Below, piece by piece: positions 1 through 7,135 of a DNA stretch of 64,000 nt (its first letter is position 1; each line of letters starts with the position of its first letter). The position numbers and the translations under genes are program-made. Location of the stretch: positions 2,852,001 to 2,916,000 of the forward strand of contig OY762464.1 of assembly GCA_963665765.1 (NCBI GenBank). The letters are read 5' to 3'. Source of the DNA: Bin76 sp963665765 (GTDB lineage: Bacteria > Actinomycetota > Acidimicrobiia > Spongiisociales > ZC4RG35). Under the pieces are notes generated by a model. That model had not been told where the DNA came from. It worked only from the letters and a program-made list of their open reading frames with translations, and ran no database searches.

Positions 1-197
1 CCATCTTCGTGCTGACCCGCGGCGGTCCGAGCCGGGGCACCACCACCCTCAATTTCCTCACCTACCGGCAGGGATTCGAGCAGTTCGACTTCGGTAATGC
101 GGCCGCCACCGCCTATCTGTTGGCAGCCCTCACCGTGGTGGCGATCGCCGGCCTGGGGTGGATGCTGGCTCGTTCCCGGCGGCTGGCGGGAGTGTAG
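1..197 (+). CDS. Carbohydrate ABC transporter permease, C-terminal fragment (5' end outside the window)
   Basis: The reading frame is already open at the left edge and ends at the stop at 195-197. What remains is the last ~64 residues: a TRGGP-type loop, an F-x-x-F-x-F-G-N-A-A-A segment and one hydrophobic helix ending in a basic tail. This is the usual C-terminus of MalF/UgpA-type sugar permeases. It lies 3 bp before a second permease on the same strand, matching the paired-permease layout of carbohydrate importers. Identification rests on the short C-terminal pattern and on the neighbour; the substrate cannot be read. Confidence 0.8.
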   Translation, partial: IFVLTRGGPSRGTTTLNFLTYRQGFEQFDFGNAAATAYLLAALTVVAIAGLGWMLARSRRLAGV

Positions 198-200
198 GAG

Positions 201-1052
201 ATGGCTCGACCAGCCCGAGGCTCGATCGGCCGTCGGTTGAAGCAGATCATCACCTACGGGGCGGCGACCCTGGTGCTGGTGGTGATGGCCTTTCCTCTCT
301 ATGGAATCATCCTGACCAGCGTTCAAACCGAGCCTGACATCCGTTCTCGCAACGTGGCGTTCGTGCCCACTTACCTGGAAACCGAGCACTACCGGCAGAT
401 TTTCGATGAAGCTTCCGGAATACCGGTGGCGGAGGCGATGATCAATAGCCTGATAGTGGCGTTGGCCACCGCTTTCCTGACCGTGGCGATTGCTATCCCG
501 GCCGCTTACGCGTTGCACCGGATGGCAGTGCCGGGAAGAAAAATAATCCTCGCCGGGCTGGCGGCCATCTACATTCTCCCCACCCTGCTATTCGTCATCC
601 CACTGTTTATCGCGGTGGTGCAACTGGGCCTGTACGACACCCACATCGGATTGGTGTTGCCCTATGTGGCGTTTACCCTGCCTTTCATGGTGTGGGTGAT
701 GGGGTCATTTGTGCGGTCGATACCGGTGGAGGTGGAGGAGATGGCCCGGATAGACGGCGCGGGCCTGCGGCAGTTGATGTTTCGGATCGTTATCCCGCTG
801 CTTCGCCCGGGGATCTTTGCCGGATTGCTGCTCGGCTTTATTCTGGCCTGGGTGGAGTTTCTCACTCCGTTGCTGTTCACCAGCAATCTCTCCATACTGA
901 CCGTGACATTGGGATTGTTCCGATCGACCATGGATATCGCCATCGGGCAACTGGCGGCGGCCACTGTGATCACCGCCCTGCCGGTGATCCTCATTACCGC
1001 CTTTTTCCAGCGCAACATCAGCGAAGTGATCACCGCCGGGATAGAGAGATGA
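201..1052 (+). CDS. Carbohydrate ABC transporter permease (MalG/UgpE type)
   Basis: This is an inner-membrane subunit of an ABC sugar importer, 283 residues, the normal length for this family. About six hydrophobic segments are visible, beginning near residues 20-40. The cytoplasmic EAA loop that docks on the ATPase is clear at residues 177-200 (E-E-M-A-R-I-D-G-A then I-V-I-P-L). The ATG follows a GTAGGAG sequence. It is translated directly after the partner permease. The binding protein and ATPase are not in the window and presumably lie upstream. The MBL hydrolase and Gfo/Idh dehydrogenase downstream suggest uptake of a sugar, polyol or sugar acid. Confidence 0.92.
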   Translation: MARPARGSIGRRLKQIITYGAATLVLVVMAFPLYGIILTSVQTEPDIRSRNVAFVPTYLETEHYRQIFDEASGIPVAEAMINSLIVALATAFLTVAIAIPAAYALHRMAVPGRKIILAGLAAIYILPTLLFVIPLFIAVVQLGLYDTHIGLVLPYVAFTLPFMVWVMGSFVRSIPVEVEEMARIDGAGLRQLMFRIVIPLLRPGIFAGLLLGFILAWVEFLTPLLFTSNLSILTVTLGLFRSTMDIAIGQLAAATVITALPVILITAFFQRNISEVITAGIER

Positions 1053-1121
1053 TGAGCCGGCGGAGTGCGAAACCGTTGAACCCCGGGTTTTTCGGGTGGC
1101 AAGACTGAGAGGAGATGACTG

Positions 1122-1889
1122 ATGGCCAATCAGATAGATGTCGTTATCCAGCCGGTGGTGCTGAGGTTCAGCCTGTTGCAGGACGAGGTGGTTTACTTCT
1201 TCGCGTCCGACACGGAGGCGACCTTGGACCGCATGGAGTTGATGATGGGGATAGATCCGAAGACGGATGCACTGTTCGACTCCAATCTGGGTTTTTTGCC
1301 GGTGTCCACCACGGTGCTGATCAGAGGGAAAAAGAACATCGTGGTGGATCCCGGCAATCATCACACCGGGTTCTACGGGCAGCTGGCCATCGGATTGAAA
1401 CGCTTTGGCCTGACTCCGGCCGATATCGATCTGGTGGTGTGTACGCATTGCCATCACGATCACATGGGTAGTGCCTTCCGCCTTCCCGGCGCCGACCTGG
1501 TTCTGGGGGAGGGTGAGGCGGATTTCTGCGAGGAGTTGTACGGAACGGCCGAGACCGAGGCTCGCCTTTCGGTGATGGGTTCCCTGATCGAGGTGGGAAG
1601 AGGCCAGGAGTTGGAGTTGATGCCGGGGGTGGTGGCCATTTCCACGCCGGGTCATACCCCGGGACATATCAGTGTGATGGCCGAAAACGAGCAGGGCGAG
1701 CGGGTGATGGTGGCGGGGGACACGGTGATGACCCGTCGGGAATACTCGGACCGGACGTTCTCCCACTGGTACACCGCTGATCAGTTGAAGGGTCTGCACT
1801 CCAGCTTGGACCGGTTGCAGGCTCATCGGCCGACCACGGTGATGCCAGGACACGACCGGGCATTTATGCCCCCGAAGAGTTACCGGTGA
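1122..1889 (+). CDS. MBL-fold metallo-hydrolase
   Basis: A 255-residue metallo-beta-lactamase-fold hydrolase. The HxHxDH metal motif is H109-C-H-H-D-H114. Later ligand motifs are TPGHTPGH, AGDT and MPGHD, the full set for a dinuclear zinc site. The layout is closest to lactonase or glyoxalase-II-like members such as the AHL-lactonase group. The ATG at 1122 follows a GAGAGGAG ribosome site. It sits between a sugar transporter and a Gfo/Idh dehydrogenase and overlaps the latter by 4 bp (GTGA), so opening a sugar lactone produced by the dehydrogenase is a reasonable guess. The true substrate is unknown. Confidence 0.88.
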   Translation: MANQIDVVIQPVVLRFSLLQDEVVYFFASDTEATLDRMELMMGIDPKTDALFDSNLGFLPVSTTVLIRGKKNIVVDPGNHHTGFYGQLAIGLKRFGLTPADIDLVVCTHCHHDHMGSAFRLPGADLVLGEGEADFCEELYGTAETEARLSVMGSLIEVGRGQELELMPGVVAISTPGHTPGHISVMAENEQGERVMVAGDTVMTRREYSDRTFSHWYTADQLKGLHSSLDRLQAHRPTTVMPGHDRAFMPPKSYR

Positions 1890-2899
1890 CGCCCCTGCGG
1901 ACCGCGGTGGTGGGCGTCGGAGCGATCGGTTCGCTCCATGCCCGCATCTATGTCGAGCATCCCCTCTCCGAATTGGTGGGGATAGTGGACGCCAACCCGG
2001 AAACGGCGCAAGCGGTGGCGGACCCGCTGGCCGTCCCTTGGTTCACCAGCGTGTCGGACCTGTTGGCCGCCGATGATTTCGAGGCCGCTTCCGTCTCGGT
2101 TCCCGAGCAGGTCCGCTACGAGACGGCCATGCCCTTGGCCAGGGCGGGCAAGCACCTGCTCTTGGAGAAGCCCCTGGCGCCCAGCTTGGCCGAGGCGGAC
2201 CGACTGGTGACCGACCTGCGGGAGACCGGCGTGCTGACCATGGTCAATTTCATTCTCCGGTTCGACCCTCGTTACTCGGAAGCCAAGGCGGCCGCCTCCT
2301 CCGGTCAACTGGGAGATATCCACACCATCTTCACCCGGCGTCGGGGGTCCAGTCTGGGCGCCGACCTCTATGGAGTGTGGACGGACCTGTTGATCTCCAC
2401 CGGCATTCACGATCTGGACGCCATGGCCTGGGTGGCGGATGCGCCGGTTGTCCGGGTGTATGCCGAGACCATCTCCCGTCGTCTCGCTCCCTACGGGCAT
2501 GACGATTCGGCCATGGTGATGGTGCGATTCGCAAACGGGGCGATAGGGGCATTGGAAACCAGCTGGGTGATGCCCACCTCGGTCCCGGCGCCCTTGGAGG
2601 CGTCCTTCCAGGTGGTGGGCACCGGGGGCGGGATGTTCATCGACGGATCAAATCACGGACTTTCGGTGGTGGGCGCCGAACGCTTTTCGATGCCTGATCT
2701 CACCCACTGGCCGATTGTGCTGGGCAGGGTGGGAGGTGACCTGGCAGCCTCGCTGGACCACTTCATACGTTCGGTCAGGGCCGGGGAGCCTCCCGAGACG
2801 ACCCTTGAGCAAGCCCGTCACGCTCAAGCCATGGTGGACGCGGCCAAACGGTCGGCGGGCTGCCACGCTCCGGTGGAACTAACCCCTCCTCCCGGCTAG
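1886..2899 (+). CDS. Gfo/Idh/MocA family oxidoreductase
   Basis: A 337-residue NAD(P)-dependent dehydrogenase of the glucose-fructose oxidoreductase/inositol dehydrogenase family. The N-terminal Rossmann fold shows G-V-G-A-I-G at residues 9-14 and the family E-K-P-L motif carrying the active-site lysine. The C-terminal half is the mixed alpha/beta substrate domain, with a G-I-H-D-L-D segment. The GTG start overlaps the stop of the MBL gene, implying translational coupling. It probably oxidises the sugar or polyol imported by the adjoining ABC system. It is the last gene of this operon. Confidence 0.9.
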   Translation: MTPLRTAVVGVGAIGSLHARIYVEHPLSELVGIVDANPETAQAVADPLAVPWFTSVSDLLAADDFEAASVSVPEQVRYETAMPLARAGKHLLLEKPLAPSLAEADRLVTDLRETGVLTMVNFILRFDPRYSEAKAAASSGQLGDIHTIFTRRRGSSLGADLYGVWTDLLISTGIHDLDAMAWVADAPVVRVYAETISRRLAPYGHDDSAMVMVRFANGAIGALETSWVMPTSVPAPLEASFQVVGTGGGMFIDGSNHGLSVVGAERFSMPDLTHWPIVLGRVGGDLAASLDHFIRSVRAGEPPETTLEQARHAQAMVDAAKRSAGCHAPVELTPPPG

Positions 2900-2945
2900 G
2901 CGCCAATTCTCCCACCATCAGATTCGGTCGGAGCGATTCGGTTCC

Positions 2946-3146
2946 CTAACAGACTTTTTCTGCCTTACTGATGGATGCTGTGCCAACGACCCCCGGAATA
3001 AGAGGATCCCAACCGGCCGACAGGTCTGGCAGGGTGGCGGTGGTATCACCCGCCCATCCGATCAGCCCGGGGTAGGACAGCCGAACCCAGGCGCCCTCCA
3101 CATCCGCTGATATTCCGCTACCGCTTACCCCCAACACCTGAACCAA
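2946..3146 (-). other. Possible short ORF or gene remnant downstream of lexA
   Basis: The 327-bp gap between the dehydrogenase and lexA holds only a 66-codon open frame opening with TTG. The predicted peptide has a segment (W-V-R-L-S-Y-P-G-L-I-G-W) that resembles a bacterial SH3-type repeat, with no signal peptide and no clear ribosome site. It could be the tail of a decayed secreted protein or chance coding. Nothing else was recognised in the gap. Confidence 0.15.
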
Positions 3147-3226
3147 GCAAGAATCTTGTCAACCACATCCATACGAAGTACAACTAGGCGAAAGAACCCC
3201 ACCCCATCCCGGTGCTCCGGGGCCTT

Positions 3227-3874
3227 TTATCTCAGCGTGCGTACCACCGTCACCACTTTGCCCAGGATGCGGGGATGGTTGGGGAGCAACGATGGGAAGT
3301 CGGGATTCTCGGACCGCAGTTCGACCCCTCCGTCCGGCAGGATGCGCACCCGTTTGACCGTGGCTTCGGTCTCATCCACCAGCACCGCGGCGATCTCGCC
3401 GTTTTCCACCCTGGGCTGGCGTCTCACCACCACCAGATCACCCGGAAGGATCCCGGCGCCGGTCATAGACTCTCCCTTCACCTCCAGCATGAACAGTTCC
3501 CCTTCTCCCACCAACCGGGTGGGGAGAGTCATCGTCTCCTCGACATGCTGGTCGGCCGGGATGGGGTTGCCGGCGGCGATGGTTCCCAGCAGGGCTACCG
3601 GTCGGCCCACATCTTGATCGGACGGCGGCCGACCGGCGGTGGGCCGACGCTTTACGCCCTTCCCTTCCACCACCACCAGAGCGCGGGGTTTGGAGGGATC
3701 CCTACGAAGCCTTCCGGTCCGGACCAGCGTGGAGATTTGGGCATGTACAGAAGATGGCGAGGCCAAACCCACCGCGTCTCCGATCTCGCGAACAGTGGGC
3801 GGGTACCCCCGGGTGGCGATGCGATCTTTGATGAGGTCCAGAATCTGGCGCTGCCGGTCGGTTAGTCGAGTCAT
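3227..3874 (-). CDS. lexA: LexA repressor, SOS-response regulator
   Basis: LexA binds SOS operators and cleaves itself when RecA filaments form on damaged DNA. From the ATG at 3874 the protein is 215 residues. It starts with the winged-helix segment T-D-R-Q-R-Q-I-L-D and R-G-Y-P-P-T-V-R-E-I. The self-cleavage site is A101-G102, the catalytic serine S136 lies in G-E-S-M, and the lysine K174 in A-T-V-K-R. The longer upstream frame is rejected because it would run through the operators. Three SOS boxes lie just upstream, so the gene is almost certainly autoregulated. A LysM-domain gene is divergent, as at lexA loci of Bacillus and mycobacteria. Confidence 0.97.
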   Translation of the reverse strand: MTRLTDRQRQILDLIKDRIATRGYPPTVREIGDAVGLASPSSVHAQISTLVRTGRLRRDPSKPRALVVVEGKGVKRRPTAGRPPSDQDVGRPVALLGTIAAGNPIPADQHVEETMTLPTRLVGEGELFMLEVKGESMTGAGILPGDLVVVRRQPRVENGEIAAVLVDETEATVKRVRILPDGGVELRSENPDFPSLLPNHPRILGKVVTVVRTLR

Positions 3875-3908
3875 GCTTAGAACCCTACCGGGGACCACCG
3901 ACCTATTC

Positions 3909-3922
3909 CAAACGTATGTTCG
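3909..3922. promoter_or_regulatory. SOS box 1 (LexA operator)
   Basis: CAAACGTATGTTCG matches 13 of 14 positions of the actinobacterial/Bacillus LexA box CGAAC-N4-GTTCG. It lies 35 bp upstream of the lexA start, in the promoter zone shared with the divergent gene. Confidence 0.85.
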
Positions 3923-3933
3923 ATTTGGAAACT

Positions 3934-3947
3934 CGAACATATGTTCT
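3934..3947. promoter_or_regulatory. SOS box 2 (LexA operator)
   Basis: CGAACATATGTTCT matches 13 of 14 positions of CGAAC-N4-GTTCG. It is 25 bp from box 1, start to start, so the two lie near the same helical face. Confidence 0.88.
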
Positions 3948-3956
3948 ATAGGATAC

Positions 3957-3970
3957 CGAACATGCGTTCG
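3957..3970. promoter_or_regulatory. SOS box 3 (LexA operator), overlapping the start of the LysM gene
   Basis: CGAACATGCGTTCG is a perfect CGAAC-N4-GTTCG match, 23 bp from box 2. The ATG chosen for the LysM gene (3962) lies inside it, so LexA bound here would block that gene directly. Confidence 0.92.
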
Positions 3971-4261
3971 ACACCAGCTCAAACAAGCCTGCGAGCACTA
4001 TTCCTGGGTCTCCTGTTGGTTGTGGTCGTCGGCGCCCTGCTCTTGCTGTTTCAAGAGGAAGCGGTGAGCTCCTCGGGGTCCCCGGAAGCGAAAACCGTGG
4101 TGGTCCGCCCCGGTGACACATTGTGGGAAATCGCCGATCGATTTTCGCCCGAGAGCGCTGACCTGCGGATCGTGGTCAGAGAACTGGCTTCCTTCAACGG
4201 TTTGCACTCCAAGGAGCTCCGACCTGGTCAGGTGCTTCGGATTCCTTTCGACAGCACTTGA
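3962..4261 (+). CDS. LysM-domain membrane protein, probable SOS-induced division suppressor (YneA/DivS/ChiZ position)
   Basis: A 99-residue protein with a short N-terminus, one membrane helix at residues 10-30 and a single LysM peptidoglycan-binding domain at 45-96 (V-R-P-G-D-T-L-W-E-I-A and L-R-P-G-Q-V-L-R-I-P). Small, divergently transcribed LysM proteins next to lexA are the SOS division inhibitors YneA (Bacillus), DivS (Corynebacterium) and ChiZ (Mycobacterium). Architecture and place match. Three LexA boxes cover its promoter and start codon. Function is inferred from context. No hydrolase domain is present. The 3' end overlaps the convergent gene by 34 bp. Confidence 0.85.
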   Translation: MRSTPAQTSLRALFLGLLLVVVVGALLLLFQEEAVSSSGSPEAKTVVVRPGDTLWEIADRFSPESADLRIVVRELASFNGLHSKELRPGQVLRIPFDST

Positions 4262-5403
4262 AGATCGGCAGTCAGGGACTGGATTTCGGCTTGGGCGATC
4301 TCGGCGATCTCGTCGTAGGCCCGGACGAAATCCTGGCGGAGCGCCGACAGCAGAGAGGTGATTTGCGAAAGGGCGGCGGCGGCCTGCTCCGACTGGCCGT
4401 TGCCGACCGCGTCAGCATAAGCCTGGCTATGGACCTCGATGTAGGGCAGCATCGCTCCGAGTGCTTCCTGGTTCTGCGAGAGCCGAGGCTGGTTCGGCCG
4501 GGTGGATGCGGCTTGCTCGAGTCGGAACTGCCATTCCGTCAGCAGAGTCGTGTTGTCTGACAGATTGGAGATGTTCTGGGGATCGTTCAATGAGGGGAAC
4601 GACAGATGTGGTTCCACTTGTCCTCGATAGGAGAGGGCGGCGCCGAATGTTTCCCCCAGACGCGATACCCGGCCGGCCAGTCCGGTGGCCAGCATACGAA
4701 GTTCGGCCAGGGTCGGGTCGTCGGTGGACAGAGCTGTGACAGATTCCACCAGGTGGCGAGAGGCATCACCCAAGGAGGAAATGGAGGCGACCAGTTCCGG
4801 GGTGAAAGAGCTTTCCGAGCGCAGAGATTCGAGAACCGAGGTGCTGTCGTTTACCGCGCCGGCCGCGACTGTGGCGGCGGCCAGCACCGCGGAGCGAGCC
4901 TCGGCGCCATTCTGTTCCGAGTTTCCCACCAGGGTCAGCAGGGCAACGGTGAGGGCGGCGGCGAGCGTTACCAACGCCAGGGTGGTCCACATACCGGACC
5001 GGGACCGGTGGACGGTTATCTGCCGGAGGGAATGGGGGGAGCTTGTTCGCAGAGGGGAGGGGGGAGGTCCGCTGTCGGATGCTTGCCGCATATGGTTTAC
5101 GGGATCCTCGCCGTCTTGGAATCCCTGGGGACGATGAGGGGTCTCCAAACGGGTGGGGGTCGACCAAGAGGGGTGGGCGGTTACCTCGGCGCCGGTTCCG
5201 TTGCCGTTCTCTCCCCATGCCGGATGCTGTGGCAAGACCGGAGGATCGGGCGAGAAGGTGGGAGGGGGGGCCGGCTCGGAATCGAGGGGGCCCTCGGGTG
5301 GATCGGCTCGGTGTCTATCCGGGACAGGCAGTCGAGGGCCGGAGGAGTTTTGCGGGATGTAGGACCGACGACGTAGCGAGGGATGTCGCGATTTGCTGGG
5401 CAT
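4228..5403 (-). CDS. Uncharacterised single-pass membrane protein with Pro-rich cytoplasmic tail
   Basis: The ATG at 5403 gives 391 residues; a longer frame starting at 5463 is possible. Residues 1-138 are basic and proline-rich, with no fold recognised. One membrane helix follows at about 139-160. The remaining ~230 residues are a helical, Ala/Ser/Leu-rich, presumably extracytoplasmic domain resembling methyl-accepting-type sensor ectodomains, but no HAMP, kinase or signalling domain follows. It converges with the LysM gene and its start lies 94 bp from the divergent dut start. Being beside lexA it could take part in envelope or division control, but nothing proves it. Confidence 0.7.
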   Translation of the reverse strand: MPSKSRHPSLRRRSYIPQNSSGPRLPVPDRHRADPPEGPLDSEPAPPPTFSPDPPVLPQHPAWGENGNGTGAEVTAHPSWSTPTRLETPHRPQGFQDGEDPVNHMRQASDSGPPPSPLRTSSPHSLRQITVHRSRSGMWTTLALVTLAAALTVALLTLVGNSEQNGAEARSAVLAAATVAAGAVNDSTSVLESLRSESSFTPELVASISSLGDASRHLVESVTALSTDDPTLAELRMLATGLAGRVSRLGETFGAALSYRGQVEPHLSFPSLNDPQNISNLSDNTTLLTEWQFRLEQAASTRPNQPRLSQNQEALGAMLPYIEVHSQAYADAVGNGQSEQAAAALSQITSLLSALRQDFVRAYDEIAEIAQAEIQSLTADLQVLSKGIRST

Positions 5404-5496
5404 AAGATGCCTTCCACGCGGCTTTGGCCGCCGGGAGGTATATTCTGGGTTGGACAAGCGCACCTATTTCGTATGGTTGTCCGCCCGACACCCACT

Positions 5497-5934
5497 ATGC
5501 AGAAACTCAATGTTAGCGTCCGCCGCCTGAACCGCGCAGGGGTATTGCCCAATTTTGGATATGCGGGCGATGCTGCCTTCGATCTCCCCACGGCAGTGGA
5601 TGTGGATTTGCCTCCTGGGGAGCGCAAAAAGGTGCCAACCGGTTGGGCGGTGGCCATTCCCCAGGGATATGCAGGCCTGGTGTTGCCCCGCAGCGGTCTT
5701 GCCGACCGGCTGGGGATTGGAGTGGTCAACAGTCCGGGTTTGATAGATTCGGGATATCGCGGTGAGGTGGCGGTGATACTGGTCAACCTCTCGAGGGAGA
5801 CAGTCAGGTTCAGTCGGGGCGACCGCATAGCCCAACTGATGGTGGTGGCGGCGCCTGCGGTGTGCCTGGTGGAGGTTGACCGTCTGGATGAAACCGAACG
5901 AGGCGAGGCGGGATTCGGGTCTACCGGACGGTAA
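5497..5934 (+). CDS. dut: dUTP diphosphatase (dUTPase)
   Basis: Hydrolyses dUTP to dUMP and PPi, keeping uracil out of DNA and supplying the thymidylate synthase substrate. All five trimeric-dUTPase motifs are present in 145 residues: A-G-D-A-A-F-D-L (23-30), L-P-R-S-G-L-A (63-69), G-L-I-D-S-G-Y-R-G-E (81-90), G-D-R-I-A-Q-L (108-114) and the C-terminal R-G-E-A-G-F-G-S-T-G (135-144). An in-frame ATG at 5473 is an alternative start; neither has a good ribosome site. It is followed by a tRNA array. Confidence 0.96.
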   Translation: MQKLNVSVRRLNRAGVLPNFGYAGDAAFDLPTAVDVDLPPGERKKVPTGWAVAIPQGYAGLVLPRSGLADRLGIGVVNSPGLIDSGYRGEVAVILVNLSRETVRFSRGDRIAQLMVVAAPAVCLVEVDRLDETERGEAGFGSTGR

Positions 5935-5942
5935 TAACAGGT

Positions 5943-5948
5943 TATAAT
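5943..5948 (+). promoter_or_regulatory. -10 element of the tRNA-Gly/Cys/Val cluster
   Basis: A perfect TATAAT lies 11 bp before the tRNA-Gly gene and just after the dut stop. No convincing -35 hexamer is seen at the usual distance. Confidence 0.6.
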
Positions 5949-5959
5949 GAGCGGGAGCC

Positions 5960-6032
5960 GCGGAAGTAGCTCAGCTGGTAGAGCGCAACCTTGCCAAGGT
6001 TGAGGTCGCGGGTTCGAGCCCCGTCTTCCGCT
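5960..6032 (+). tRNA. tRNA-Gly (GCC)
   Basis: A 73-nt cloverleaf with a seven-pair acceptor stem (GCGGAAG with CTTCCGC), a D arm with AGCTCAGCTGGTAGAGC, the anticodon loop TTGCCAA giving GCC, and the T arm GGTTCGAGCC. CCA is not encoded. First of three tandem tRNA genes. Confidence 0.97.
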
Positions 6033-6065
6033 CGTTCTTCTCCCAGGCGGGAAGTGAGAGCGCGT

Positions 6066-6137
6066 GGCGACGTGGCCGAGTGGATTAGGCACGGGTCTGC
6101 AAAACCCGTTACTCCGGTTCGATTCCGGACGTCGCCT
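6066..6137 (+). tRNA. tRNA-Cys (GCA)
   Basis: The acceptor stem GGCGACG pairs with CGTCGCC, the anticodon loop is CTGCAAA giving GCA, and the T arm is GGTTCGATTCC. 72 nt, 33 bp after tRNA-Gly. Confidence 0.97.
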
Positions 6138-6158
6138 CCGATCTGGGGAATCCCGATG

Positions 6159-6230
6159 GGGCCCTTAGCTCAGAGGAAGAGCGCTTCCTTGACACGGAAG
6201 AGGTCAGTGGTTCAATTCCACTAGGGCCCA
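6159..6230 (+). tRNA. tRNA-Val (GAC)
   Basis: The acceptor GGGCCCT pairs with AGGGCCC, the anticodon loop is TTGACAC giving GAC, and the T arm is GGTTCAATTCC. 72 nt, third tRNA of the cluster. Confidence 0.97.
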
Positions 6231-6544
6231 CCCTTTTCGATCCACTGGTCGAGCGGTCGGGGCACTGTCTCCGAAAGCTCAAAAATACGACTGGGGGGTG
6301 GGCGCCCCGGTTCGGGATCTCCCGAATAGGCCCGATGCTTATCTGTTCGGTGGGCGTGACCAAGGGATACAATGTTGGAGGCGCCAAGAGGAATGAACAG
6401 TTATTCGGGGGGCAGGATCGCCATTTCAATAAGATGGGGCAGGCCGCCTCCATTACTGCTTATTGGATCGCAGTCCGAATATTTGAATGGATTTCACATA
6501 GGCTGGTAAGCTCTCTACCGTTTCTCCAATGGAAGGAAGTGGAT
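6231..6544. other. 314-bp non-coding gap with a 16-bp inverted repeat
   Basis: No convincing gene is seen. The one clear structure is TTCGGGATCTCCCGAA at 6311-6326, two 7-bp arms around two bases, which could be an operator. A TACAAT about 40 bp downstream (from 6368) could be a -10 element for the gene at 6545. Confidence 0.35.
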
Positions 6545-6946
6545 ATGGATAAACGAAGAAATCTTTCTCCGGAAGTGCGAGCGGCCCGGGCCGCCGCCCG
6601 GGCGGAAACCAGGGCAGTTCGCGCCTATTTGGAGGGACTGCAGTCTTCCAAAGATCGCCGGCGGGTTCGCAAGTCTCCCCAAGAAGAATTGATGGCAGTG
6701 GAAGCGCAATTGCAGTCCGAGTCGGATCAGATCGCAAGACTCAACCTTGTCCAGAGACGTATCAATGCCAAGCGACGTCTCGCCGAAGAGAAAGCTCCTG
6801 TCGACATGGCAACTCTGGAAGCATCGTTCGCCGAAGTTGCCAAGTCCTATTCCGCCCGGAGGAGTATTTCATACAAGGCGTGGCGGGAGATGGGTGTACC
6901 GGCCGCCTTGTTGACCAGAAGCGGTATTGCCCGAACTCGTTCCTAG
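6545..6946 (+). CDS. Small basic, helical protein of unknown function
   Basis: 133 residues from an ATG preceded by GGAAGGAAG. The protein is rich in Arg, Ala, Glu and Gln. Residues ~10-45 and ~60-95 look like long amphipathic helices or coiled coil. The end, with S-I-S-Y-K-A-W-R-E-M-G-V-P-A, looks like a compact helix-turn-helix-like element as in some small actinobacterial DNA-associated proteins. No catalytic motif, signal peptide or membrane helix. It stands alone between tRNA genes. A nucleic-acid-binding role is only a guess. Confidence 0.65.
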   Translation: MDKRRNLSPEVRAARAAARAETRAVRAYLEGLQSSKDRRRVRKSPQEELMAVEAQLQSESDQIARLNLVQRRINAKRRLAEEKAPVDMATLEASFAEVAKSYSARRSISYKAWREMGVPAALLTRSGIARTRS

Positions 6947-6981
6947 AGGAACAACGCTCAGCTTAAGATCTACTTTGAGCA

Positions 6982-7053
6982 GGGCGCTTAGCTCAGCGGG
7001 AGAGCGCTGCCTTCACACGGCAGAGGTCACTGGTTCGATCCCAGTAGCGCCCA
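6982..7053 (+). tRNA. tRNA-Val (CAC)
   Basis: The acceptor GGGCGCT pairs with AGCGCCC, the anticodon loop is TTCACAC giving CAC, and the T arm is GGTTCGATCCC. 72 nt. A second valine isoacceptor beside the GAC gene; a TAAGAT at 6964-6969 may be its -10 box. Confidence 0.97.
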
Positions 7054-7135
7054 CTTTCCATGCTCGTTCAGCCAACGGCAAGAGCGGCGCTCGGGGGTCT
7101 GTCCGGTCGGTCGTTCCGGGCGGGGTGGTGACGAA

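Noticed and set aside
705..1853. A 382-codon reverse-strand open frame
   Set aside because: It lies opposite the permease and MBL hydrolase genes and encodes a His/Gln-rich artefact peptide.
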